A stretch of DNA of 64,000 nt from Paenibacillus polymyxa M1. GTDB taxonomy: Bacteria; Bacillota; Bacilli; Paenibacillales; Paenibacillaceae. Shown piece by piece: positions 24,311 through 34,005 of this stretch (positions are counted from its first letter, which is position 1; each line of letters opens with the position of its first letter). The notes below the pieces were generated by a model. That model made no database searches, had not been told where the DNA came from, and saw only the letters and a list, made by a program, of their open reading frames with translations. The stretch is taken from positions 2,383,501 to 2,447,500 of the forward strand of contig NC_017542.1 of assembly GCF_000237325.1 (NCBI RefSeq). The letters are read 5' to 3'. Made by a program: the position numbers and the translations under genes.

Positions 24311-26221
24311 ATGAATAAGCTTCAAACAGGCAGCGTGTACCCTTGGCAGACGGAACTGGAGAGATTTATAGAACAGGTGGAAAGCGCACCAAATCGAGAA
24401 AATGATGGATGGACTCACGAACGTAAGCTGGATGTGCTGGAAAAGCTGGTTCGCGCATATGCCTCGTATCAAGATGAAAACGGAGCTATCATTGATCCTC
24501 ATTCTGAAAGTGAACGGTATTACTCCACTCCATCCTATGCGTTGGCTGCGGCTGTGCTGGTCAAAGAAGGCCGGCATGATTTACTTGAGTCTGCTGCTGC
24601 GGCCTTGACGCATAGCATAGCCTGTGTAGTCGAGGAAAAAGCACCAGATCATCACCCGGACTTTTTTCCAATTATGATGATGGGGGCGTATCGTATCCTT
24701 AAAAATCTGCTGCCAGAGCAGGCCACGGCTTGGAAACAGCAATTGAGCAGGATTCAGCCTGAGCAGACCTACATTTTTACGATGAGCAAAATGAAAAATC
24801 CAAACCGGATGATCAACTGGAATGCGATCATGATTTCCGGCGAGTTTTTGCGTGCCACTGAAGGGATTGCAGCCGATTCTGAGTGGATGGAGACGTATAT
24901 CCGCAACTACCACTTACCTCGCTTTACCAGTTTGGGGCTGTACCAAGATGGTCCGCTGGATCGGCCCAATAGCCCATTCGCCTACGATATTGTCACACGG
25001 TTTCATCTAGGTGTGATGCTGGAGAACGGATATAATGGCGGCTGTGCTCTCGAAGTGCGTGACTACCTTCGCAGGGGAGCACTCAGCTCATTGCTGACTT
25101 TATCCCCGCATGGGGAAATTCCTCCGCGTGGAAGAAGCGCGCAACACCAATGGAACGAAGCGGCTGCGGCCTTTGTTTTTACAACACATGCGCAGCAGGC
25201 GTATACAGCAGGCGAGTATGGGCTTGCAGGTGCATTTCGGCGGGCAGCAGATCTATGCTGGCAATCGATTGGCCGTTGGCAGACCGATGATGGCAAACTG
25301 CATATCGTCCGCAACCATTATTCATCTGAGGCACGCCATGGCTTTGAGGTGTACTCGAATCATACCTGCTACAGTCTGTGGACGGCAGCTGTGCTGGCCC
25401 ATACGCTCCTACATGGGAAGGAGATTGATTGTATTCCTCCAACCTCTATCCCGGCGGAGATCGGCAGTCGGGTATTGGCAACGGATGGCTGGTTTCAGAC
25501 CGTCATTGCAGCTGTAGACGGGCAGCAAATGTTTGTGCAAACCTCAATCAACGATCCGTACAATATTCCGGGTATCGTACGTATTCAACGTTCTGCGTTG
25601 CCATCTCTGATCGGCCCATCCTCAGCAGGACACGCAGATCGCGGCTTTACGGGTTTCGCGGAGGGAGATATTTTCCCGCTGAGCTATACACCCGCCTGGC
25701 AAACCGAAGACGGAAAGTGGCACAGCTTGTCAGAAGGAATCCCTGGCACATTGGAGTTCGACCGTGATGGAGGGATTGATCCGCAGGATGGCGGAGGAAA
25801 CGTACAGATGGAGCGCAGTTCAGCATCTGATGGAGAGACAGACTTTACTCTGCTGTGGGAAGGTCCATTCCCGGGAGTGAGGGAAATCCGAACGCATTAT
25901 CGTCAGGTGCCTGGCAAAATTGAAGTGTCGTATGAGCTTCAAGGCAATATTCAGAATGTAGGGGCACTTATTCCATTGATGGCGTATGACGGTCGGGAAC
26001 GAAGTGTGATTCATCATGTGATGACAGCCGGGAAAGAAACTGAAAGCATTCGAGTCGAATACGCAGGCGCAAGCCTTGAAGTCATCCCCACGACGGAAGG
26101 AACAAACGTGGTATGGCCGGAAGAATTGACTGCCGTAGCCTGCCGAAATGGTTTGCTTAAGGGAGCGCGTCTGGAGTGTGGAGGCAGCCGCATTTCCTTT
26201 ATCATTCGGTTACCTGAATAG
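24311..26221 (+). CDS. Large cytoplasmic protein, probable alpha/alpha-toroid glycan lyase or hydrolase
   Basis: A 636-aa protein without signal peptide. Residues about 1-370 look like an alpha/alpha toroid (WTHERKLDVLEKLVRAYASYQ, RYYSTPSYALAAAVLVKEGR, FTSLGLYQDGPLDRPNSPFAYD, IPPRGRSAQHQWNEAAAAF) and the rest is beta-rich, the overall build of polysaccharide lyases of the heparinase/hyaluronate-lyase type. Conserved-looking Tyr, Asn, His and Arg are candidate active-site residues, but I cannot name the family. It lies 17 bases after the heparinase-like gene and 57 bases before GH88, so it most likely acts on the same uronate-containing glycan. Confidence 0.6.
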   Translation: MNKLQTGSVYPWQTELERFIEQVESAPNRENDGWTHERKLDVLEKLVRAYASYQDENGAIIDPHSESERYYSTPSYALAAAVLVKEGRHDLLESAAAALTHSIACVVEEKAPDHHPDFFPIMMMGAYRILKNLLPEQATAWKQQLSRIQPEQTYIFTMSKMKNPNRMINWNAIMISGEFLRATEGIAADSEWMETYIRNYHLPRFTSLGLYQDGPLDRPNSPFAYDIVTRFHLGVMLENGYNGGCALEVRDYLRRGALSSLLTLSPHGEIPPRGRSAQHQWNEAAAAFVFTTHAQQAYTAGEYGLAGAFRRAADLCWQSIGRWQTDDGKLHIVRNHYSSEARHGFEVYSNHTCYSLWTAAVLAHTLLHGKEIDCIPPTSIPAEIGSRVLATDGWFQTVIAAVDGQQMFVQTSINDPYNIPGIVRIQRSALPSLIGPSSAGHADRGFTGFAEGDIFPLSYTPAWQTEDGKWHSLSEGIPGTLEFDRDGGIDPQDGGGNVQMERSSASDGETDFTLLWEGPFPGVREIRTHYRQVPGKIEVSYELQGNIQNVGALIPLMAYDGRERSVIHHVMTAGKETESIRVEYAGASLEVIPTTEGTNVVWPEELTAVACRNGLLKGARLECGGSRISFIIRLPE

Positions 26222-26277
26222 ATTAGGTCGGGAGCCATAGTTATCTTCAATCCTGTGGAAAGGGAGAGGAAAAAGAA

Positions 26278-27420
26278 ATGACAAAATCAGAAGCATGGCT
26301 GGAACAATCGTGGGAGCTGGCACTGAATAAAACGCTTGCCTTGGCGGCAAGACTGGGGGACGCCTTTCCACATGTTGCAGAGGGTGGACGTTATGATAAT
26401 TGTGAGGAAGCGTGGTGGACAGCAGGCTTTTATCCGGGACTGCTATGGCTGGCCCATCGGGCACGTCCTGACAGTGAGACCGCTAAAATTGCACAACGCT
26501 GCGAGGCTCGATTGGAAAAAATACTTTATAATAGCGAAGCTGTAGACCATGATCTCGGCTTTATTTGGCTGCTCAGCGGTGTGGCCGCCCATCGGTTGAC
26601 TGGTGATGCAGAGTCCAGAAGACGGGGGTTATTGGCTGCTAATTTGCTGGCTGCTCGTTTTAACGTGAATGGCCGCTTTATTCGCGCGTGGAACTTCCAC
26701 TCGAAGGATATGGATACACGGGGTGTTGCGATCATAGACAGTATGATGAATTTACCCTTGCTCTATTGGGCCTCGGAGGAAAGTGGAGATCCACGCTTTG
26801 CTGCTCTCGCTGTTCAGCATGCAGATACCGTGGCACGTGAGTTCGTTCGTTCGGACGGCTCCATCGCGCATGTAATTGAGTTCGATCCGGAGATTGGAAA
26901 AAAGGTCGCCGAGCATGGCGGACAGGGATTTGCTCCCGGTTCCGCCTGGGCACGCGGCACGTCTTGGGCGCTGTACGGTTTTACGCTTTCGTACGGGTAC
27001 ACGCGCGATCCGCGTTATTTAAAGGTAGCCGAGAACACGGCTGACTTTTTCCTGTCCCAACTGGGCGATGCTTGCCTGCCTGTGTGGGACTTTAGAGCAG
27101 AAGAAGGGCACCGCGAAGCATGGGATTCGTCAGCTGCAGCCATTGCAGCTAGCGGTTTGCTGGAACTAGCAAAATATTCGGCACGTGCAGAGCAATTTAC
27201 CAAAGCTGCAGAATCCATCCTCAAGGGCTTGCATCACACAGGTACGGCATGGTGCCAAGAACATGAGGGATTGCTGATGAACGGAACCGTACATTATCCT
27301 GAGCAAAGACACATCAATGTGCCCATTATCTACGGCGATTACTTCTTTGTCGAAGCATTGGCAAAGCTGCGTGGTGAGGAAGGTTTGTTTAGTGTGGAGG
27401 CAAAAAACATAGTGCGTTAG
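26278..27420 (+). CDS. GH88 unsaturated glucuronyl hydrolase
   Basis: A 380-aa alpha/alpha-barrel enzyme of glycoside hydrolase family 88. The two essential aspartates fit HDLGFIW (D92) and AIIDSMMNLPLLYW (D154), close to D88 and D149 of the Bacillus sp. GL1 enzyme. AWDSSAAAIAASGLLELA and QGFAPGSAWARGTSWALYGF are further family landmarks. GH88 hydrates the 4,5-unsaturated uronic acid left by a lyase and releases it as a keto-acid. Cytoplasmic, no signal peptide. Together with the upstream lyase-like gene it defines a pathway for acidic oligosaccharides (glycosaminoglycan, xanthan, gellan or similar). Confidence 0.9.
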   Translation: MTKSEAWLEQSWELALNKTLALAARLGDAFPHVAEGGRYDNCEEAWWTAGFYPGLLWLAHRARPDSETAKIAQRCEARLEKILYNSEAVDHDLGFIWLLSGVAAHRLTGDAESRRRGLLAANLLAARFNVNGRFIRAWNFHSKDMDTRGVAIIDSMMNLPLLYWASEESGDPRFAALAVQHADTVAREFVRSDGSIAHVIEFDPEIGKKVAEHGGQGFAPGSAWARGTSWALYGFTLSYGYTRDPRYLKVAENTADFFLSQLGDACLPVWDFRAEEGHREAWDSSAAAIAASGLLELAKYSARAEQFTKAAESILKGLHHTGTAWCQEHEGLLMNGTVHYPEQRHINVPIIYGDYFFVEALAKLRGEEGLFSVEAKNIVR

Positions 27421-27489
27421 ATGGTCGGGAACAAGCTCATTCGAGTTGAGTTGTTGCTTGTCAAATCCACAGAATAAATAGTGTGGCGG

Positions 27490-27527
27490 CGTATGTGTAA
27501 TCTCATTTACACATACGTTGTTTTTTT
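27490..27527 (+). terminator. Terminator of the glycan cluster
   Basis: CGTATGTGTAA (27490-27500) and TTACACATACG (27507-27517) form an 11-bp stem followed by TTGTTTTTTT. The rest of 27421-27804 contains the promoter at 27718-27746 and nothing coding that I can see. Confidence 0.85.
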
Positions 27528-27717
27528 ATCCGTGAAAAAGGCTGATTCTAATTCGATGCCAAAGTACTACGTATAGGTAGATAAGAGACTGTGGCGCGCT
27601 TATTTCGTGCCCACTCAGAGTAAAATTACGGTGTATAAGCGCTTAAATCCTAAAAGAATGTTCATTTTAATGCATGAAAATAGGTCCTTTTACTTGTATA
27701 TGATGTTTCTTCTTAAA

Positions 27718-27746
27718 TTGACAAATTAGGGAAGTGAGCCTATGAT
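27718..27746 (+). promoter_or_regulatory. Near-consensus SigA promoter of the RDD gene
   Basis: TTGACA (27718-27723), 17-base spacer, TATGAT (27741-27746). Confidence 0.75.
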
Positions 27747-27804
27747 ATCTCTTTGGGTAAAGGAATAAAATGGATTTTAACGAATGCAAAGGAGTTATAT
27801 CATT

Positions 27805-28323
27805 ATGACAGTGACAAGTGATAGTGTGAGAAAGATTTACGGAGGATTTTGGGTGAGAACGGCAGCGTTTATCATTGATCTGATCATTCTCTTTGCCATA
27901 GTCCTTTTAGTTGGGGGGACATTTTCCATAATTCCAGTTCTTCTGGATATAGAGGAGACGGGTTTCATACTAGAATTTTTTATTTGGATGCCGCTGATTC
28001 TTTGGCTTGTGCTACCATGGCTATATTGTGGTTTTTTGGAATCATCGAAAGTACAGGCTACGCCGGGGAAGCTTGTGTTTTCTCTAGTTGTAGTTAACAG
28101 CAAAGGAAACCGTCTAGGATTCTTACACGCATCCGGACGGTACTGGATTAAAGTCATTTCTTTTATGCTTGTTCATATTATTTACATTGTGGTTGCTTTT
28201 ACTGCGAAAAAACAAGGAGTCCACGATTTATGTGCCAAAACCTTAGTTGTAAATAAAAAAGAGTTGCAGCGACATGAGCAGCAATCATCCTTGCCTCCAG
28301 CAGCTTCTAACATCATAAATTAA
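27805..28323 (+). CDS. RDD-family membrane protein
   Basis: A 172-aa protein with three to four hydrophobic helices. The family motif is present as GFWVRTAAFIIDLIILF (Arg and Asp in the first helix) and TPGKLVFSLVVVNSKGNRLGF with the later Gly-Arg-Tyr-x-x-K (SGRYWIKVISF) and KKQGVHDLCAKTLVV near the C-terminus. RDD proteins are thought to be small transporters; some affect Na+/H+ exchange. ATG at 27805 has AAAGGAG 9 bases upstream and is preferred over 27784. Monocistronic with a strong promoter. The next sequence is a decayed gene, so the 3' flank has been rearranged. Confidence 0.82.
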   Translation: MTVTSDSVRKIYGGFWVRTAAFIIDLIILFAIVLLVGGTFSIIPVLLDIEETGFILEFFIWMPLILWLVLPWLYCGFLESSKVQATPGKLVFSLVVVNSKGNRLGFLHASGRYWIKVISFMLVHIIYIVVAFTAKKQGVHDLCAKTLVVNKKELQRHEQQSSLPPAASNIIN

Positions 28324-28574
28324 GGAAATTAACGTTGCGGAAGATGGAAGGGTACTTCCTTCATTTATCGGGGATGAACTTTTTATTCTGTCGGATCAGA
28401 GTCAAGAAACAATTGCAACAACCCAGAAACCTGATGAATAGTGAAGTGTGGAAAACGATTCCTGCCGTTCAGAATAAACGGGTATATACGCTCGACAGTT
28501 CGTGGAATTTTGATGATGCCATTACGAGAGAGCGATTGCTGTAACAAATTCCAGATTTGATGAAGCAAAAGTAA
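28322..28574 (+). pseudogene. 3' remnant of a siderophore-type binding protein
   Basis: One frame reads EINVAEDGRVLPSFIGDELF then ILSDQSQETIATTQK, and after a +1 shift near 28430 it continues LMNSEVWKTIPAVQNKRVYT then LDSSWNFDDAITRERLL, a stop (TAA at 28542), and QIPDLMKQK. The second part is the typical C-terminal end of iron-siderophore/cobalamin binding proteins, or of AraC regulators fused to such a domain. A frameshift, an in-frame stop and the absence of the first ~200 residues show decay. It begins right at the RDD gene's stop, suggesting a deletion junction. Confidence 0.7.
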
Positions 28575-28580
28575 ACAAGG

Positions 28581-28625
28581 AACCAGCCAGCGCCTGAAAG
28601 CATTCGCTGGTTTCTTTGTTTTCTC
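28581..28625 (+). terminator. Terminator after the pseudogene
   Basis: AACCAGC (28581-28587) and GCTGGTT (28606-28612) with extra GC pairing, then TCTTTGTTTTCTC. It was probably the original terminator of the decayed gene. Confidence 0.55.
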
Positions 28626-28760
28626 ATTATGTCATGAAAAAATTCCATTGTGACAAAATAAAAAATGTAAGTTATTCTTACAGTTTACATGTTCTTTTTA
28701 GCTTGTTTTGCGTTATAATGAAAGGATGCACATTATGAACGAATTGGAGGCACAGCCCGA

Positions 28761-30728
28761 TTGACTACTTACCCTTTTGCCTTTGATCCGTCCAAGCCGT
28801 TTATTGAGCAGGCAAGTGACTGGATTGCAGATGTATTTTATGAAGTTTTGCCTGAAGTCGGCTTTGAGGTTCGGGATGAACAAATTTATATGGCATTCCA
28901 GCTAGAACGTGCCTATAAGGAAAAAAAGACCATTTTTGCAGAAGCAGGTGTAGGCACTGGTAAAACGCTGGTATACCTGCTGTACGCTATTGCATATGCC
29001 CGATACATGAGAAAACCGGCGATTATTGCCTGTGCGGATGAATCATTGATTGAACAACTGGTGAAGCCAGAAGGAGATATCGCCAAGCTGGCGCGGCATC
29101 TAAGCTTGACAATTGATGCCCGATTAGGGAAATCGCCAGATCAATATATTTGCTTGAACAAGCTGGATGAGGTGAGAAGCGGACTGGATGAGGACGCGGA
29201 TGTTTTTCGCGATATTTATCAGGGTCTGCCTGATTTTGTCCATTTTCCAGATACGTTACAGTCCTTTACTCCATACGGGAACCGGAAAGAGTATCCTGAG
29301 CTAACAGATGGACAGTGGAGCAGACTTGGATGGGATGTATTTCAAGACTGTCTCGTCTGTCATCAGCGTCATCGTTGCGGACAGACGTTGTCTCGTGATC
29401 ATTACCGCAAAGCGGCAGATCTGGTCATCTGCTCCCATGACTTTTACATGGAGCATGTATGGACCTATGAAGCGCGAAAGCGCGAGGGTCAGCTGCCATT
29501 GCTGCCGGAGCACAGCTCTGTTGTTTTTGATGAAGGACATTTGCTGGAGACAGCGGCACAAAATGCGCTTACTTACAAGCTTAAGCACACTCAATTTGAG
29601 TCTATTATTACCCGACTGCTAGAGGGAGAAGTGCGGGAATCTCTGGCCATGACGATCGAAGATGCAATCTCCCAAAGCGAGGTTTTGTTTGCTGCGCTCA
29701 ATAAGAGCAGTCAGCCAGTACAAGGGTCTAACCGCAAGGAGTTTATCCTGAATGAATCGTTGATTCGGGAGGTGAACCGTTTTGGTGAACTGATCGGTAC
29801 GATCGAGGAAGAGCTTGTGTTTGAAAGCGGGTTATTCTCTTTGGATGAGTATCAAGTCAAAATTGTAGAAGAACATTTGGAAATGATTCAAACTGCTTTG
29901 GCTTTGTTTAAGCGTCCTGAACTTCTCATTTCGTGGGTGACAGAGGATCAGGATGGATTAACGCTTGTGGTTATGCCGAAGATGGTAAAAGAGATTCTCA
30001 AAGAACGAGTATTTGCGCAGCATATTCCAATCGTATTCTCTTCGGCTACACTTTCCGTGGAGGGTTCATTTGACTATATGGCGCAGAGCCTCGGTATTGA
30101 AAACCCGCTAACGTTTTCCGTCGCTTCACCTTATGACTACAGCGATCAGATGCAAGCCGCACTGTACCCGCTACAAGCGGGACATAATCCAATCCAGAGG
30201 GCGCTGATGCTGCTGGAGAAATCGCAGGGAAGAGCGCTTATTCTGTTTCCTTCTCAGGAGGAACTGACTGCCTTCCAAAGGGGTCTCTCTGCTTACCCAG
30301 AGGCATCTGCCTATCGTTTTCTGTATGAAGGCTCGGCTGAAATTAGCCATCTGATCTCCGCTTTTCAGAATGATGAGGAAAGTGTGTTGTGCGCTGTTAC
30401 ATTATGGGAAGGATTGGACATCCCTGGACCATCCCTGTCACATGTCATCATCTGGTCGCTGCCATTTCCTCCGAATGATCCGGTTTTTACGGCTCTGCGC
30501 AAGGATGCAGCAGATCCGTTTACTGAGATAGATATGCCTCACATGGCACTTAGACTCAGACAGGGCATAGGGCGTCTAATCCGCTCGCGTAATGATCAGG
30601 GCTGGATCTCGATCATGGGTCAGGATTTGAATCGTCCAGAAGTACGCACACAAGTTGAACAACTACTGCCTGCTGGCGTAGAATGCACCATAATTGAAGG
30701 AAATCCGGAGGGAATAAAAACATGTTGA
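28761..30728 (+). CDS. DinG/XPD-family Fe-S ATP-dependent helicase
   Basis: A 655-aa superfamily 2 helicase. Walker A EAGVGTGKT (61-69), Walker B DEGH (257-260) and the C-terminal motif VI RLRQGIGRLIRSRND are clear. Four cysteines C131, C197, C200 and C206 have the spacing of the 4Fe-4S domain of XPD/DinG/YoaA helicases. It lacks the N-terminal exonuclease domain of the long Bacillus DinG, so is closer to the YoaA-type length. Likely 5'-3' DNA unwinding in repair. It starts with TTG at 28761 (GGAGG 11 bases upstream); a TATAAT at 28714-28719 is the probable -10. The last bases overlap the next gene. Confidence 0.88.
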   Translation: MTTYPFAFDPSKPFIEQASDWIADVFYEVLPEVGFEVRDEQIYMAFQLERAYKEKKTIFAEAGVGTGKTLVYLLYAIAYARYMRKPAIIACADESLIEQLVKPEGDIAKLARHLSLTIDARLGKSPDQYICLNKLDEVRSGLDEDADVFRDIYQGLPDFVHFPDTLQSFTPYGNRKEYPELTDGQWSRLGWDVFQDCLVCHQRHRCGQTLSRDHYRKAADLVICSHDFYMEHVWTYEARKREGQLPLLPEHSSVVFDEGHLLETAAQNALTYKLKHTQFESIITRLLEGEVRESLAMTIEDAISQSEVLFAALNKSSQPVQGSNRKEFILNESLIREVNRFGELIGTIEEELVFESGLFSLDEYQVKIVEEHLEMIQTALALFKRPELLISWVTEDQDGLTLVVMPKMVKEILKERVFAQHIPIVFSSATLSVEGSFDYMAQSLGIENPLTFSVASPYDYSDQMQAALYPLQAGHNPIQRALMLLEKSQGRALILFPSQEELTAFQRGLSAYPEASAYRFLYEGSAEISHLISAFQNDEESVLCAVTLWEGLDIPGPSLSHVIIWSLPFPPNDPVFTALRKDAADPFTEIDMPHMALRLRQGIGRLIRSRNDQGWISIMGQDLNRPEVRTQVEQLLPAGVECTIIEGNPEGIKTC

Positions 30729-31021
30729 ATTTTACAGCATACACAGTAGATCAAATTAAAGATGCTTTTGGTATTTTGAGTGGACAGCGTTATGAATTTA
30801 TCATTGAGGTAGAGGTAGAGGAAGACGACGAGCTATACACTGAAAACGGAATATATATCCGTGCTCTTTATTTAGTAGACGAGGAAAAGACAGGACTGCT
30901 GAAGTATGAATTGTTTGAAAAAGCAACGGATCGTTACATTGAGCTTGAACTTGAAGAGGATGAGCTGCAAGCAGTTGAAAACTTCTGTAAAGAACATGTA
31001 CAGGATGGAGCAGTAAATTAA
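30722..31021 (+). CDS. Small acidic protein, DUF6509-like
   Basis: A 99-aa acidic protein (EVEVEEDDELYTENGIYIRA ... YIELELEEDELQAVENFCKEH). From memory it resembles the Firmicute family DUF6509 (YTVDQIKDAFGILSGQRYEF start); no function is known. Its ATG lies inside the helicase stop region (7-base overlap), with AAATCCGGAGGG upstream, so it is co-translated with the helicase. A terminator follows. Confidence 0.7.
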   Translation: MLNFTAYTVDQIKDAFGILSGQRYEFIIEVEVEEDDELYTENGIYIRALYLVDEEKTGLLKYELFEKATDRYIELELEEDELQAVENFCKEHVQDGAVN

Positions 31022-31080
31022 CAGTAAGGACACTTTGCTAGCACAGCTAGATATATATTGCAATCTATAATGAGGATATC

Positions 31081-31112
31081 AAGGAGCCTTTGCATGATCG
31101 GGCTCCTTTTTT
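31081..31112 (+). terminator. Terminator after the helicase operon
   Basis: AAGGAGCC (31081-31088) and GGCTCCTT (31101-31108) followed by TTTTTC. It separates this operon from the convergent gene at 31141. Confidence 0.8.
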
Positions 31113-31140
31113 CTATGACCAGTGAAGAAACTTATGTGAT

Positions 31141-31503
31141 CTAACGCAGTCTGTCCCACACATTCACCATAAACAGCATAATACCCGCCGCGAGTAACAC
31201 CCACCCTATGACGACCCACACCCTAGCCTCTGCAATCGCGTAATTTTTACCTATGATACCCAATATCAACACTGGCAGACTGATGTTATGTATCCAAAAG
31301 TGGATACGTGCCAGAATCGTAACTGAAAGTGCAGGAAAGGTCACATAGATCAGACCTATGATCCCAAGAGTCGTCCAACCCAGCAAATGGATATGAGACT
31401 GAATAGGGGACAGGCTATAATCACCCGACACGCCAATGATTAGACTGAACAGCACACCGAGGGCAAAATATACAGCAGCTATCTTTAAACATTGCTTACC
31501 CAT
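31141..31503 (-). CDS. Four-helix membrane protein, heme-copper-oxidase-subunit-I-like
   Basis: A 120-aa protein with four hydrophobic helices. The segment SPIQSHIHLLGWTTLGIIGLIY and ILARIHFWIHNISLPVLILG contains regularly placed histidines reminiscent of a fragment of heme-copper oxidase subunit I, a similarity often noted for such short proteins. Function unknown. The ATG at 31503 (MGKQCLKIAAVY) is chosen since AGGAGG lies 9 bases upstream; the ATG at 31512 would touch it. Monocistronic and convergent to the helicase operon. Confidence 0.65.
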   Translation of the reverse strand: MGKQCLKIAAVYFALGVLFSLIIGVSGDYSLSPIQSHIHLLGWTTLGIIGLIYVTFPALSVTILARIHFWIHNISLPVLILGIIGKNYAIAEARVWVVIGWVLLAAGIMLFMVNVWDRLR

Positions 31504-31601
31504 AGATGACATCCTCCTATGTTAGACGTGGGTATTTTGAGAGATATTTACCATCATATCGAGGCAGAATATCAAGGGTGTGGGTATTGTGACTGGTCCA
31601 T

Positions 31602-31630
31602 TTGACAAAAGCTTCAAATACACATAAAAT
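31602..31630 (+). promoter_or_regulatory. Strong SigA promoter of mccAB
   Basis: TTGACA (31602-31607), 17-base spacer, TAAAAT (31625-31630). The leader of about 115 bases contains a small GGAGAA/TTCTCC hairpin but no recognisable S-box or T-box. Confidence 0.7.
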
Positions 31631-31755
31631 CTTATTGCATCAATACTTACCGCATTACTATGTTTTTGGAGAAGACAGCGAATTTCTCCGACAATGGGCG
31701 CTAATTTTTGACCATTGGTTTATTTTGGATTCGCCATTAAAAGGAGCCTGAAATT

Positions 31756-33811
<2,056 letters not shown>

Positions 33812-33833
33812 GAAAATAAGCATAATGATCAAG

Positions 33834-33861
33834 AGAGGTGGCAGAAGCTGCCTCTTTTTTT
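33834..33861 (+). terminator. Terminator of mccAB
   Basis: AGAGG...GCAG pairs with CTGCCTCT (33848-33855) with a small bulge, followed by TTTTTTTG. Confidence 0.65.
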
Positions 33862-34005
33862 GTTGTGAGAATAGCTTCTTTTTTGAAAAGCACGGAGGAG
33901 TACGCAGAGGTGGTAACGAATAGTTTTATATAGTTCAATTGAATGTTAAACGGAATATAACGCGGCTACGTCTCTGAGGACACAAAAACCTGGAGGGGGA
34001 ATGTT

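Noticed and set aside
28335..28544. 69-aa ORF as a functional small gene
   Set aside because: Its sequence is the shifted C-terminal tail of a binding-protein gene that continues past its stop; treated as a pseudogene.
31631..31755. S-box or T-box riboswitch in the mccA leader
   Set aside because: Only a small 6-bp hairpin is present; none of the conserved riboswitch core sequences could be found.
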